64,000 bases of DNA from Bacteroidota bacterium (GCA_023433345.1 JAEZDA010000084.1:18504-82503); one strand, 5' to 3'. Counted from the stretch's first letter, positions 41,275 through 50,378 are shown. Program-made: numbers and translations. The notes: a model not told the origin generated them from the letters alone.

Positions 41275-41718
41275 ATGCAACCGCCAAAGCCCGGTTATCT
41301 TAATCTATTCATCTGCAAATGCCCACGATGCAGGCGGGGAAACATGTTCACCTTTTCAAATCCCTATAAGAAAGGATTTATGCGCATGCCGGATACCTGC
41401 CCGGAGTGCGGTCAGTATTTCGACCTCGAACCCGGGTTTTATTATGGATCAAGCTACGTGAGTTACGGTATTACCGTAGCCTTCAGTGTAGCCACCTTTG
41501 TTGCCTGGCTCGTGCTCATTGGTATTTCCTCCCAGGATAACCGTATCTTTTATTGGCTGATATTGAATGGAATACTCCTTGCGGCACTCCAACCTTATTT
41601 CATGCGACTATCACGCGCCATCTGGCTATGGATGTTTGTGAAATATGACCCCAACTGGAAAACAACACCGGCCGCCCGGCCTGAGCGGATAAATGAATCG
41701 CAGAAAAACGCGTGGTAG
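41275..41718 (+). CDS. DUF983 zinc-ribbon membrane protein
   Basis: A 147-residue protein. Two CxxC knuckles, CKCPRCRRG (near 14-22) and CPECGQYFDLEPGFYYG (near 42-58), form a probable zinc ribbon and match the DUF983 signature, followed by two or three membrane helices (about 62-83, 91-110). Some DUF983 genes lie near oxidase genes, but this one is separated from the act-cox cluster by other genes. Function is unknown. The ATG follows a TAACTTTG box after only 4 bases. Confidence 0.85.
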   Translation: MQPPKPGYLNLFICKCPRCRRGNMFTFSNPYKKGFMRMPDTCPECGQYFDLEPGFYYGSSYVSYGITVAFSVATFVAWLVLIGISSQDNRIFYWLILNGILLAALQPYFMRLSRAIWLWMFVKYDPNWKTTPAARPERINESQKNAW

Positions 41719-41896
41719 AGGAAAATGAGTATGACCTTTGCAATGACTGAACGTGAAATCCGTAAAGTTGAATTCTTCAAGTTTTATTAAAGTTGATGGG
41801 CCCGTATTATTTCAACAGGCGGCAGATATTATTTGAAAATTCAATAACTTTAGCATAGCACCTTTTGTTTTTTTTGAATCTACCAAACTTATCGGC

Positions 41897-43591
41897 ATGA
41901 AAAATATTTACCGGGGAAAACTCGTAGTAAGAGTTATCTGCATGATCATTGTTTCTTTCTCATGCTATAATGCATCAGCCCAAAATTGGTATGTGAACGA
42001 TGCTTCCCCTGTCGGTGACATTTACACATCCGGATTAGGTAGTGATGCAAACCCGGGAACTGCTGCTTTACCATTCGCCACGATCGATACTGCTATTGCC
42101 AGGGCCTCTGCCGGTGATACTGTTTGGGTGGATGCCGGAAATTATGTGGATGATTCAGTGTACGTGATCAAATCGCTTACACTAAGAGGAGCAAAGGCCG
42201 GTGTTCCTGCAGGCCCGGTAGCTGTGCCGCTAAACAGGGGGATCAATGAATCATTTCTTACGGGCGGAATTTTTGTCGGTCCCTCGATCGACAATGTTAC
42301 GATCGACGGTTTTTTTGTAAACATCGTAGCGCCACGTCTTTTGGGAATTGTGGGCCGCGGATTGAATACTAAGATCCTTAACAACATCACCGTTGCCTCT
42401 CTCAACTTTTTTGATATCCAGATCGGTATTGCCACCCGGGCGAACGGACCACTTCGCCTTCACAGTTATGAAATAAAGAACAACCATATTTCCGGAAGCC
42501 GGTATGGGCTGTTCTTCGACGGAAACCTTGAGGCGCCGTCGCAAATTTTTGACAACTACATCACAGGTACTTTCCAGGCTGCAATTGTTGTAACCGGTAG
42601 CGACGGTCATCACTATCTGGGCAATGTTCTGGAGAACAATGTGCAGGGCTTTCAGATAGAAAAGGGCAACACTGTTTTTGAGCGGAATACAATAAGAAAC
42701 TGTATCACCAATGGCGCCCGGCTTGCAGCCACTCCCGTAACGGCAGGAAATTCATTTATCAACAACTTTTTTCAAAATAATAATACTGCAATAAATCTCA
42801 CCGGGGATGATGCAGGGGCAGTGAATAACGGTGCATTCTACAATTCTTTTACAGGAAATACATTTGACATTGTGAACTCTCACAGTGCGGAATTTAATGC
42901 TACCTGCAATTGGTTTGAAAGCACTGACCCGGCTGTTATCGCCGCAGGAATCAGCGGGAATGTTCGTTTTTCTCCCTTCCTTTTGGATGGCACTGATTTC
43001 GATCCCGCCACTTCCGGCTTCCAACCAAATACTACCTGCGTTGTAGTACCCGTAACACTTTCCTCTTTCACCGGCTATTGGGAGGGCAAGAATGCAAGGC
43101 TCAAATGGGTGACGCAGATGGAGAGTAACAACAGGCATTTTGAGTTGCAGCGAAGCCTGGACGGAAGAAGTTACTCCACGATTGGTACAGTTCAGGGAGC
43201 GGGAAACAGCAGCACAGTAAGAAGCTATTCTTTTGATGATATACAGGCAGGCGGCATTGCCGGATACCTTCATTACCGCCTGAAGCAGGTTGATTTCGAC
43301 GGAAGATCTTCTTTCAGCCATGTTGTTTTGCTAAAGAATGAAAACCACGGTATATTTACCATATTCCCCAACCCTGTTAAAAATACCATGTTTATAAAAC
43401 TGGTAGACGAATCCTCAGACGCAAGAAAGTACCAGCTTATAAATAGCCTGGGCCAGGTTGTTAAGAACGGCCCGGTATCCGGCGACCTTTTCTCGATAGA
43501 TGTTCAGAAATTGTCAGCAGGCACCTACCTTTTGAGACTTACAAACAACAATGGAAAAATGGTGGCGCAAGGTCTTGCCCTCGTTAACTAA
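41897..43591 (+). CDS. Secreted beta-helix protein with type IX sorting domain
   Basis: A 564-residue exported protein with a signal peptide (1-28, ending CYNASAQ). Residues about 30-380 form a right-handed parallel beta-helix of the pectate-lyase/NosD kind: SDANPGTAALPFATIDTAIA and DTVWVDAGNYVDDSVYV at the start, then repeated N-rich turns (NNHISGSRYGLFFDG, NVLENNVQGFQIEKGN). After a beta-sandwich linker (VTLSSFTGYWEGKNARLKW) comes a type A C-terminal sorting domain (IFPNPVKNTMFIKL, GTYLLRLTNNNGKMV), which directs passage through the type IX secretion system and attachment to the cell surface. Substrate is not evident; binding or cleavage of polysaccharide is a family-level guess. Confidence 0.88.
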   Translation: MKNIYRGKLVVRVICMIIVSFSCYNASAQNWYVNDASPVGDIYTSGLGSDANPGTAALPFATIDTAIARASAGDTVWVDAGNYVDDSVYVIKSLTLRGAKAGVPAGPVAVPLNRGINESFLTGGIFVGPSIDNVTIDGFFVNIVAPRLLGIVGRGLNTKILNNITVASLNFFDIQIGIATRANGPLRLHSYEIKNNHISGSRYGLFFDGNLEAPSQIFDNYITGTFQAAIVVTGSDGHHYLGNVLENNVQGFQIEKGNTVFERNTIRNCITNGARLAATPVTAGNSFINNFFQNNNTAINLTGDDAGAVNNGAFYNSFTGNTFDIVNSHSAEFNATCNWFESTDPAVIAAGISGNVRFSPFLLDGTDFDPATSGFQPNTTCVVVPVTLSSFTGYWEGKNARLKWVTQMESNNRHFELQRSLDGRSYSTIGTVQGAGNSSTVRSYSFDDIQAGGIAGYLHYRLKQVDFDGRSSFSHVVLLKNENHGIFTIFPNPVKNTMFIKLVDESSDARKYQLINSLGQVVKNGPVSGDLFSIDVQKLSAGTYLLRLTNNNGKMVAQGLALVN

Positions 43592-43614
43592 TGTTTCTGT
43601 TGTGGGTTGATATA

Positions 43615-43636
43615 CCGGCAAATGCCGGAGTTTTTT
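43615..43636 (+). terminator. Intrinsic terminator after the beta-helix gene
   Basis: CCGGC and GCCGG pair around AAAT (43615-43628), followed by AG and six T bases. Confidence 0.65.
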
Positions 43637-43658
43637 CAGGCCGTAAAACCAATATACA

Positions 43659-44132
43659 ATGGCATCCAAAGTTGGACTTGACAAACTGGATTTTCAGATC
43701 ATAAATGAAATGATGGAAAATGCAGAAACTTCTTATGCAGAATTAGGAAAAAAGCTTGCCGTTAGCGGCGGCACCATCCATGTAAGGATGAAGAAACTGC
43801 AGGAAGTTAATATTGTAAAAGGGACACGCCTGAATGTAGACATCAAACGGCTTGGTTACGACATCACCGCCTTTGTAGGAATATTTCTCGAAAAGAGTTC
43901 TTTATATAATGAGGTTGCAGCCCAACTGGTACGCATACCCGAAATTATACGTCTCAATTATACAACCGGCAGTTACAACATGTTTCTTGAAATTGTTTGC
44001 AAAGACATCTCGCAACTTAAACAAGTGTTGCATGGAGAATTGCAAAACATAAAAGGAATTGAAAGAACAGAAACATTTATCTCTCTGGAAGAAGGATTTG
44101 TGAGAAAGGTGAAGGTGGGAACAGTGGTTTAA
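43659..44132 (+). CDS. Lrp/AsnC-family transcriptional regulator
   Basis: A 157-residue regulator with an N-terminal helix-turn-helix (LDKLDFQIINEMMENAETSY, then LGKKLAVSGGTIHVRMKKLQ, about 5-48) and a C-terminal RAM ligand-binding domain (ITAFVGIFLEKSSLYNEVAAQ, TTGSYNMFLEIVCKD). These proteins form octamers that respond to amino acids or other small ligands. Its stop overlaps the stop of the convergent ABC permease gene by four bases (TTAA at 44129-44132). Nothing in its neighbourhood identifies the target genes. Confidence 0.92.
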   Translation: MASKVGLDKLDFQIINEMMENAETSYAELGKKLAVSGGTIHVRMKKLQEVNIVKGTRLNVDIKRLGYDITAFVGIFLEKSSLYNEVAAQLVRIPEIIRLNYTTGSYNMFLEIVCKDISQLKQVLHGELQNIKGIERTETFISLEEGFVRKVKVGTVV

Positions 44133-45181
44133 TCTCTCACATCAAATGCATCTCTCAATCCGTTTCCCAAAACATTAAATGCCAATACCAGCAGCATGAG
44201 TGCAAAGCCCGGAATCAGCGCGAGCAGGGGCTTGTTTGTAATTATGAACGTGTAGTGTTCGCGAAGCATCAGTCCAAGGCTGGGCTGGGGTGGCTGAATG
44301 CCGATTCCAAGAAAGCTAAGGCCGGATTCGATCATTATCGCACTCGCAAAGGTTGAAGCTGATAATACCAGTACGGGCCCTATGATATTCGGAATGATAT
44401 GGCGCATGATGATCCTCATATCGCTAAAACCCAGTGCCCTTGCGGCCTGCACGTATTCATATCCTTTTACCAGCATTACCTGCCCGCGAACAAGCCGCGC
44501 AACCTGTACCCACAGTGTTAAGCCGATAGCTAAAAAGATCTGGAAGAAACCTTTACCTAATGCCATGGTAAATGCGAATACCAATAGAATTGTAGGTATA
44601 CTCCACATTACAAGAATGAACCCGGATACAAAGGCGTCAGTTTTACCACCGAAGTAGCCTGCTGCACTACCAAGACTGATTCCGAGCACGAGACTAACGA
44701 GCACTGCAATGAATCCAACGGCAAGGCTTATCCGCAATCCGATAAGTATGCTGCTGAAGATATCACGACCGAAAGTGTCTGTACCAAGGAGAAAAGTTTT
44801 CTTCTCGACACTGAGTTTAGTGTCAGGAGAAAAGCGGTAGAAGAGTATATCGGATGTATCTGAATCAATATAGTGCTGAACCCGATAGCCATCACTTTCT
44901 TTTGAGTAGGAATTAACCGGAATGAATTCGTTACGGGAATTCTCTCCCAGGAACATTTTTTTCAAAAGCGATTCATCCTCGGTTTCGTATTCTATTTTTA
45001 AAAAGTCAGCAGAATATCCGGGAGGCATTCCCTGAAATTCGAGCAACTGTGTATTTGCATTGCTCGTTTTATCCGGAGCTATTTGGTATGCAAACAAGGC
45101 AACAATTGCCATCATTACTATGAAGACGAGCGATACCATGGCTGGCTTATTTTTCTTCAGACGATGGAATGCAGTCATCAT
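44129..45181 (-). CDS. Oligopeptide/dipeptide-type ABC transporter permease (DppC/OppC family)
   Basis: A 350-residue permease. An N-terminal OppC-type helix (PAMVSLVFIVMMAIVALFAY, about 14-33) is followed by a periplasmic region of about 100 residues, longer than in typical DppC, and by five helices. The LLGTDTFGRDIFSSILIGLRISL block (near 131-153) and the EAA loop RALGFSDMRIIMRHIIPNIIGP (near 250-271) are typical of the family; the EAA loop contacts the ATPase. It imports peptides or nickel in related systems. No partner permease, ATPase or binding protein is adjacent, so the rest of the transporter must be elsewhere. It lies 52 bases downstream of a glycosyltransferase gene on the same strand. 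Confidence 0.9.
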   Translation of the reverse strand: MMTAFHRLKKNKPAMVSLVFIVMMAIVALFAYQIAPDKTSNANTQLLEFQGMPPGYSADFLKIEYETEDESLLKKMFLGENSRNEFIPVNSYSKESDGYRVQHYIDSDTSDILFYRFSPDTKLSVEKKTFLLGTDTFGRDIFSSILIGLRISLAVGFIAVLVSLVLGISLGSAAGYFGGKTDAFVSGFILVMWSIPTILLVFAFTMALGKGFFQIFLAIGLTLWVQVARLVRGQVMLVKGYEYVQAARALGFSDMRIIMRHIIPNIIGPVLVLSASTFASAIMIESGLSFLGIGIQPPQPSLGLMLREHYTFIITNKPLLALIPGFALMLLVLAFNVLGNGLRDAFDVRD

Positions 45182-45233
45182 GGCTAAAATACTGAATTTT
45201 GATCTTGTGTATTTTTCTCCAGGGAGTAATAAA

Positions 45234-46385
45234 TCACACTTTTCTACCTTTCCAGTTTTGTTTACCTGCCATGCCGAGGAAGCCCGCCAGAACAGTATAC
45301 AAAATATGAAACGGCTGAGCCAATGGAAAGTACTTCAACGTTGAAACACGGTTGAAGAACCGGGCAACAGGAGCTAGAAAAAAGAGCTCGGAAACTGTCT
45401 TAATCAGAAGTGCCGCGATCCACGCTGCAAGAAAAGCTCCCGGGCTAACGGTGCCGCCTGTACGAAGAAGAAAGATGAATGGTGAAACGAGAACCAGTGC
45501 ATTCAATAGATAGATCAATATCAGTACGGCGGTCGTGATGCTATTTTTATAATGTGCGGACTTACCGGCCCACCTCGCTCTTTGTTGAAAGAAGGTTTTC
45601 AGGTTTTTGCATGCAGCAGTTTCAACTATTACTTTCTCATTCTTAAGGTAGTGAATTGAATCTCCGTTAAAAGCAGCAAACTTTTCCATAAGCAGCATAT
45701 CATCTCCACTTGCAATCTGGTCAATGCCTTCGAATCCCTTCACCTTCCAAAATATATCGCGGCGATAAGCGAGGTTCGCACCATTACACATGTAATGCCA
45801 CCTGCGATACAAGGCTGCGCCGGTAATTCCCTGCAGGCTGATAAAATCTAAGGACTGAAATGTTTGAAAGAAACTTTTCGATTGTGGAAATGCAACAGGC
45901 ATTACAAGAAAATTGCAATCAGCGGAATTAAAATATTTCGAGATGATGCTTAACCATTCAGATTGCACGCGGCAGTCGGCATCAGTGGTAACAATTACAT
46001 TGCCCCTGGCGAATGAGATCGCTGTTTCGAGAGCTTTTTTCTTAAAGGCGGTTACAGGTTCGGTTATATGGTCAGCGAGTTTTACCAACCTGATGTTTCC
46101 GCCGGCTTTCTCCGCAATTTCAGCGGTGGCATCTTCCGAATGATCATCTACGATGATCACCTCAAACTTATCTGCAGTGAGCTTTTGAAGGCGGAGGTCT
46201 GCTATGAGTGCCGGCAGGTTATGAGCTTCATTCCGGGCGGGGATAACAACAGAAATAAACTCAGATGAGTTTTCAGAATCCTTTGTATGATAGAATGGTA
46301 TTGCCTTCCACGATTTTCGATAGAGTAGTAAAAGGGTGGCATACAGGGCCGCAAGAAGAAGCAGGAAAACCAGTAATATAATCAT
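45234..46385 (-). CDS. Family 2 glycosyltransferase, membrane-bound
   Basis: A 383-residue inverting glycosyltransferase with an N-terminal membrane helix (MIILLVFLLLLAALYATLLL), GT-A domain and three C-terminal helices. Motifs: ISVVIPARNEAHNLPALI (near 45-62), VDDHSED, TTDADC (the metal/nucleotide-binding Asp pair), ASGDDMLLMEKF and the acceptor motif QQRARWAGK (Q-x2-RW, near 282-290). The layout matches processive or polyprenyl-type GT2 enzymes acting at the cytoplasmic face of the inner membrane. ATG 46385 is chosen because upstream in-frame codons would lie in the intergenic palindrome and overlap the MarR promoter region. Product unknown. Confidence 0.88.
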   Translation of the reverse strand: MIILLVFLLLLAALYATLLLLYRKSWKAIPFYHTKDSENSSEFISVVIPARNEAHNLPALIADLRLQKLTADKFEVIIVDDHSEDATAEIAEKAGGNIRLVKLADHITEPVTAFKKKALETAISFARGNVIVTTDADCRVQSEWLSIISKYFNSADCNFLVMPVAFPQSKSFFQTFQSLDFISLQGITGAALYRRWHYMCNGANLAYRRDIFWKVKGFEGIDQIASGDDMLLMEKFAAFNGDSIHYLKNEKVIVETAACKNLKTFFQQRARWAGKSAHYKNSITTAVLILIYLLNALVLVSPFIFLLRTGGTVSPGAFLAAWIAALLIKTVSELFFLAPVARFFNRVSTLKYFPLAQPFHILYTVLAGFLGMAGKQNWKGRKV

Positions 46386-46413
46386 GTTAATGCCAGCGCT
46401 GCAGTGAAAATGA

Positions 46414-46431
46414 TTCCGATAGCAATCGGAA
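46414..46431. repeat. Perfect palindrome TTCCGAT-AGCA-ATCGGAA
   Basis: A seven-pair perfect inverted repeat with a four-base loop in the divergent region between the glycosyltransferase and MarR genes. It resembles the short CCGATAGC palindromes dispersed in Bacteroidota genomes; a regulatory role is not excluded. Confidence 0.5.
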
Positions 46432-46499
46432 CGCTGAAGCTTGATGTGCACCGCCGCCGGTACCAAAAATAATTTTTTTAAACCAGTTGAATGTTTAAT

Positions 46500-46517
46500 T
46501 TTATGTAGTTGCATAAA
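46500..46517 (+). promoter_or_regulatory. Candidate MarR operator
   Basis: TTTATGTA and TGCATAAA are near-perfect inverted halves (one mismatch) around two bases, ending 7 bases before the marR ATG and overlapping a -7-like TAATTTTA (46496-46503). MarR dimers bind palindromes of this size, often in their own promoters. Confidence 0.55.
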
Positions 46518-46524
46518 CAACAGT

Positions 46525-46965
46525 ATGTCAAACAACCAATTTAAGAAGAGCGAGCTTTACAGCTTTATAACCGGAAAAGCCAGCACCGCCATCGCGCGGA
46601 GGCTTCAGAAAAATTTTAAGCAGAGTAATGTTGACATCACAATAGAGCAATGGAGCGTGCTTTATCATTTGTGGAAGGAAGATGGAATGAGCCAGCAGCA
46701 ATTATGTGATGCTACATTCCGGGATAAGCCAAGTATTACAAGGTTGGTCGATAATCTTGAAAAGTTGTCTTTAGTTAAAAGAGTTCCCAGCAAAGATGAT
46801 CGCAGGATCAACATGATATACCTCACGCCTGAAGCAATGACCTTACAAGACAAGACCATGGAGGTGGCTAATCAAACGCTCAATGAAGCATTGGAAGGCG
46901 TCACTAACGGTCAGGTAGAGATTGCAAAAGAAGTATTGCAAATGGTTTACGAAAACCTTAAATAG
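46525..46965 (+). CDS. MarR-family transcriptional regulator
   Basis: A 146-residue winged-helix regulator starting at ATG 46525 (MSNNQFKKSELYSF). Dimerisation helices flank the DNA-binding domain, in which VDITIEQWSVLYHLWKEDGM, DKPSITRLVDNLEKLSLVKR (near 68-87) and SKDDRRINMIYLTPEA (near 90-105) are the recognition helix and wing. It lies 21 bases upstream of an acyl-CoA dehydrogenase gene on the same strand and has a 18-base palindrome overlapping its own promoter. It probably represses this fatty-acid degradation operon and is released by an acyl-CoA or fatty acid; that ligand is inferred from context. Confidence 0.9.
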   Translation: MSNNQFKKSELYSFITGKASTAIARRLQKNFKQSNVDITIEQWSVLYHLWKEDGMSQQQLCDATFRDKPSITRLVDNLEKLSLVKRVPSKDDRRINMIYLTPEAMTLQDKTMEVANQTLNEALEGVTNGQVEIAKEVLQMVYENLK

Positions 46966-46986
46966 AAAATTTTAAAAGAATAAAAA

Positions 46987-48777
46987 ATGAACGCTGAAAC
47001 CAATCAAAAGCCTTTGAAAGGAGGCGAATGGCTGATAAAGGAAAGTGATGCCACAGAAACCTTTACGCCGGAAGATTTTTCTGAAGAGCAGGTAATGGTG
47101 AAGGATATGTGTATACAGTATCTTCAAACGGAAGTACTGCCGGTAATTGACAGGATTGATAAAATGGAAGAAGGCTTGATGCCTTCGCTGATGGAAAAGG
47201 CCGGCGAACTGGGGCTGCTGGGAGCTTCTGTGCCGGAAGAGTTGAATGGCATGGGGAAGGATTTCGTTACATCAACCCTTGTAAGCGAAGGGCTTGGGGC
47301 AGGATATTCTTTCAGCGTTGCGATGAGCGCTCATGCAGGCATCGGTACTTTGCCGATTCTGTATTTCGGGACAGATGAACAGAAGAAAAAATACATTCCA
47401 AGGCTGGCAACAGGTGAATGGAAAGGAAGCTATGGACTAACGGAGCCGGATAGTGGCAGTGATGCACTTGGCGCTAAGTCAACCGCGGTTCTGTCTGCAG
47501 ACGGAAAGCATTATATATTGAACGGCCAGAAATGCTGGATAACGAATGGCGGCTTTGCTGATATATACACCGTCTTTGCAAAAGTTGACGGAGACAAGTT
47601 CACAGCATTTATAGTAGAGCGGGGTATGGAAGGGTTTACGCAGGGAGCTGAGGAACATAAGATGGGAATAAAAGGTTCATCCACAGTTCAGCTCTATTTT
47701 CAGGATTGCAAGGTGCCTGTGGAAAATGTACTGGGAGAAATTGGCCGCGGACATATCATTGCATTCAACATTCTGAATATAGGCAGGTTGAAGCTTGCAG
47801 CAGCCACACTTGGTGGTGCGAAAATGGCTATTACTAACGCTGTCGAGTATGCGAACACGCGTGAACAATTCAAAATTCCGATCTCTAAATTTGGAGCGAT
47901 CAGGTACAAACTGGCTCAAATGGCAATCCGCGCATGGGTTTCGGAAAGCGCGTTATATCGCACCGCCAAATGGATAGACGACAAGGAAGCGGAACTTTTG
48001 GCAGGAGGAAAGCCTTTTAATGAAGCCCTGCTGGGAGCGGCTGAAGAATATGCCATTGAATGCGCAATGTTGAAGGTTGATGGCAGTGAGATGCTGGACT
48101 ATGTTGTTGATGAAGGAGTTCAAATTCATGGAGGAAATGGATACAGCGACGAATACAACATCAGCCGCGCCTATCGCGACAGCCGTATAAACCGCATCTA
48201 CGAAGGAACCAATGAAATAAACCGCTTACTCACGGTTGACATGATGCTGAAGCGGGCAATGAAAGGAAAGCTTGATCTTATGGGCCCCGCAATGGCGGTG
48301 AGTAAAGAATTGATGAGCATACCAGATTTTGGTAATGAAAACGAGGGAATGTTTGCTGCAGAGAAGAAAGCAATTGCCCAAATGAAAAAAGCAATACTGA
48401 TGACGGCCGGGGCTGCGGTTCAAAAGCTGATGATGAGCCTGGACAAAGAGCAGGAAATTCTTATGAACATCGCAGATATGTCTATCGTTACCTTTCATGC
48501 GGAAAGCGCATTGTTAAGAACTGTCAGGAAGGCCGAAAGATCGGGCGAAGAAGCGGCTGCGTTTGAAGCTGATATAATGCGGGTTTATTTAAATGAGGCT
48601 TTAGATATTGTAAATAAATCTGGCAAAGAGGCGATCAATTCTTTTGCCGAAGGAGACGAGCAGCGTATGATGCTGCTTGGCCTGAAGCGTTTTACAAAAT
48701 ATGCTCCCTTCAACAGCAAGGAGGCAAGGAGGCGCATAGCAGCGAAGATAATCAGTGAAAATAAATATCCTTTTTAA
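46987..48777 (+). CDS. Acyl-CoA dehydrogenase, long form
   Basis: A 596-residue FAD-dependent enzyme catalysing the first step of fatty-acid beta-oxidation. The core (about 25-420) has EGLMPSLMEKAGELGLLGAS, SYGLTEPDSGSDALGAKSTA (near 145-164, FAD and substrate binding), ILNGQKCWITNGGFADIYTV and the C-terminal signature QIHGGNGYSDEYNISRAYRD with IYEGTNEINRLL, where the glutamate of YEGTNE is the likely base. About 170 further residues follow, as in the ACAD9/VLCAD-like group, which suggests long-chain substrates. It is regulated together with the upstream marR gene and ends at a strong terminator. No electron-transfer flavoprotein genes are in the window. Confidence 0.93.
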   Translation: MNAETNQKPLKGGEWLIKESDATETFTPEDFSEEQVMVKDMCIQYLQTEVLPVIDRIDKMEEGLMPSLMEKAGELGLLGASVPEELNGMGKDFVTSTLVSEGLGAGYSFSVAMSAHAGIGTLPILYFGTDEQKKKYIPRLATGEWKGSYGLTEPDSGSDALGAKSTAVLSADGKHYILNGQKCWITNGGFADIYTVFAKVDGDKFTAFIVERGMEGFTQGAEEHKMGIKGSSTVQLYFQDCKVPVENVLGEIGRGHIIAFNILNIGRLKLAAATLGGAKMAITNAVEYANTREQFKIPISKFGAIRYKLAQMAIRAWVSESALYRTAKWIDDKEAELLAGGKPFNEALLGAAEEYAIECAMLKVDGSEMLDYVVDEGVQIHGGNGYSDEYNISRAYRDSRINRIYEGTNEINRLLTVDMMLKRAMKGKLDLMGPAMAVSKELMSIPDFGNENEGMFAAEKKAIAQMKKAILMTAGAAVQKLMMSLDKEQEILMNIADMSIVTFHAESALLRTVRKAERSGEEAAAFEADIMRVYLNEALDIVNKSGKEAINSFAEGDEQRMMLLGLKRFTKYAPFNSKEARRRIAAKIISENKYPF

Positions 48778-48792
48778 TAATTAAAGACAGCA

Positions 48793-48823
48793 AAAAAAAG
48801 CCTCCGGATTCGGAGGCTTTTTT
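48793..48823. terminator. Bidirectional terminator after the acyl-CoA dehydrogenase
   Basis: AAAGCCTCCG and CGGAGGCTTT pair perfectly around GATT, flanked by an A-run on the left and a T-run on the right. It can stop transcription from both convergent genes. Confidence 0.85.
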
Positions 48824-48842
48824 CATATAGGCAAAGTTTCGG

Positions 48843-50378
48843 TTATTCAGTTTTTTCAAGCGACAATGATGCTGATTTCTCTTTTGAATTATACCTTGTC
48901 ACCATCATGTAGCCGGGCTTTGCGCGGGAAACATAATAGCGTACATTTTTCTCTTTCAAAGATTTAAAATCTTTTATGGTAAAGCCCGATTTTTCCCCAA
49001 GGTTAATGGCGAATACGCCGTAGCCCGCACCAGGCCTGCTTCCATTGGCTACGATAGTTTTCTGAGAACCATCCATTCCCTCATCGGTGTAGTCGTATGC
49101 AAAGGCTTTCAGGGAAGAAAGATACCTTGCCACCAATCCAGTTGAAATAAAGTTACCCGGTAGCGGAAAACGATCTTTGTCCTTTTCAACGGTTTCGAGG
49201 GCAACAGGATTGAAATTATTATCAATGCGCATAAGGAACATATCGTCTATCGTTGCCTGAGACATGTTTTGTGCATTGCGGCTCAGCACTGCTGATGCCA
49301 CACCCATCGCACTCACGGTTTTACGGAAAAATTCTCCAACAAGCACCATCCCTCCATCATTCATCAGCACAAGGTCATGAGGTTTTATATAGCCTTCTTC
49401 AGACTTAACATCATTCTTCATCTTCAGCACCTTGCTGAGATCGTTACTGTAGGTTAAGTTTTTGTTCACCGTAATTTCTCCTGTAACATCATTTATCTCA
49501 CAAAGGCTTATACCAACAGGCTGCGCCTTCATAAGTTTGTCTTTTTCATCCAGCAATGAGGCAATCATTTTATACTTACCGTCAGCAGTTGTTTTAAGAA
49601 ACATCGGGTCGTAATTATACCCGTTCATGGTTAGCGGTTTTTTGAATGTCTCCTTGCCATTGTCAGGATTGATCCCTACAAGAAAGAGATCGCCCTTCGC
49701 AGACGCCAATCCTGACCTTTCCATTTGCACCATCATGATCGCCTTTGGCGTTGTGCCAAAAAGAAACATGTCGATCCTGTCGCCCGGACTTGCAGTGAAA
49801 GATTTTTCCCATTTCAGTTTGCCATTGGTTCCGATAAATTGAATATCAACCCCGCCTGTTTTTGCCTTGCTTTGATAAACACGAACAAGGCCTTTTGTTT
49901 CAACATTCTCGATGCCATCATACATTGATTCCATTTGAGCAGCAACCGCTGCGCCGGTTAAACCCTTCTTCACTTTTTCGGGTTCATACCCAACAAGGCC
50001 AACTTGTTTTCCTTTAAGGTCAAAAACCTTTACAAACTTTTTGTATCCATCAAATTCATCCTTGTCTTCAAAATTCAGATACACACGGTCTGATTCATAG
50101 ACCGCCCTGCTTAGAAAAAGATCCTTTCCTCCTTCAAACTCACTGCTCCCGATTTGCTTGAGGTTTTCGTCTAATATTACAAGTTTGTAAAGACCCGCCT
50201 TCTTCATTTTATCAACCTTAAAGAAGAAAGCATAACCAACAATTTGTTTGTTATTGGTAATAGCAATTGTGCTTTGAAGGTTTACTTCGAACTTGGTTTC
50301 AAAAACTGTGCTTTGTGCAATGGCGGTCACTTGCACGAGTATCAGGCCTAAGATCAGGCATGCCGATTTCATTTTCAT
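48843..50378 (-). CDS. Secreted protein of unknown function, paralog of 51895-53397
   Basis: A 511-residue exported protein with a signal peptide (1-21, ending VTAIAQS). It repeats beta-rich segments such as YKLVILDENLKQIGSSEFEG, FVKVFDLKGKQVGLVGYEPE and KGLVRVYQSKAKTGGVDIQF, suggesting a beta-propeller-like fold. No catalytic motif is visible. It closely resembles the product of 51895-53397 along its whole length, with shared NNKQIVGYAFF near the start and YTDEGMDG near the end. Its ATG overlaps the stop of the upstream M48 protease gene by 4 bases (ATGA). Possibly DUF6770 family, which I cannot confirm. Confidence 0.75.
   Translation of the reverse strand: MKMKSACLILGLILVQVTAIAQSTVFETKFEVNLQSTIAITNNKQIVGYAFFFKVDKMKKAGLYKLVILDENLKQIGSSEFEGGKDLFLSRAVYESDRVYLNFEDKDEFDGYKKFVKVFDLKGKQVGLVGYEPEKVKKGLTGAAVAAQMESMYDGIENVETKGLVRVYQSKAKTGGVDIQFIGTNGKLKWEKSFTASPGDRIDMFLFGTTPKAIMMVQMERSGLASAKGDLFLVGINPDNGKETFKKPLTMNGYNYDPMFLKTTADGKYKMIASLLDEKDKLMKAQPVGISLCEINDVTGEITVNKNLTYSNDLSKVLKMKNDVKSEEGYIKPHDLVLMNDGGMVLVGEFFRKTVSAMGVASAVLSRNAQNMSQATIDDMFLMRIDNNFNPVALETVEKDKDRFPLPGNFISTGLVARYLSSLKAFAYDYTDEGMDGSQKTIVANGSRPGAGYGVFAINLGEKSGFTIKDFKSLKEKNVRYYVSRAKPGYMMVTRYNSKEKSASLSLEKTE

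Noticed and set aside
46386..46535. N-terminal extension of the glycosyltransferase to 46535
   Set aside because: The extension would cross the palindrome and the MarR operator and has no resemblance to family members, which begin at the membrane helix.
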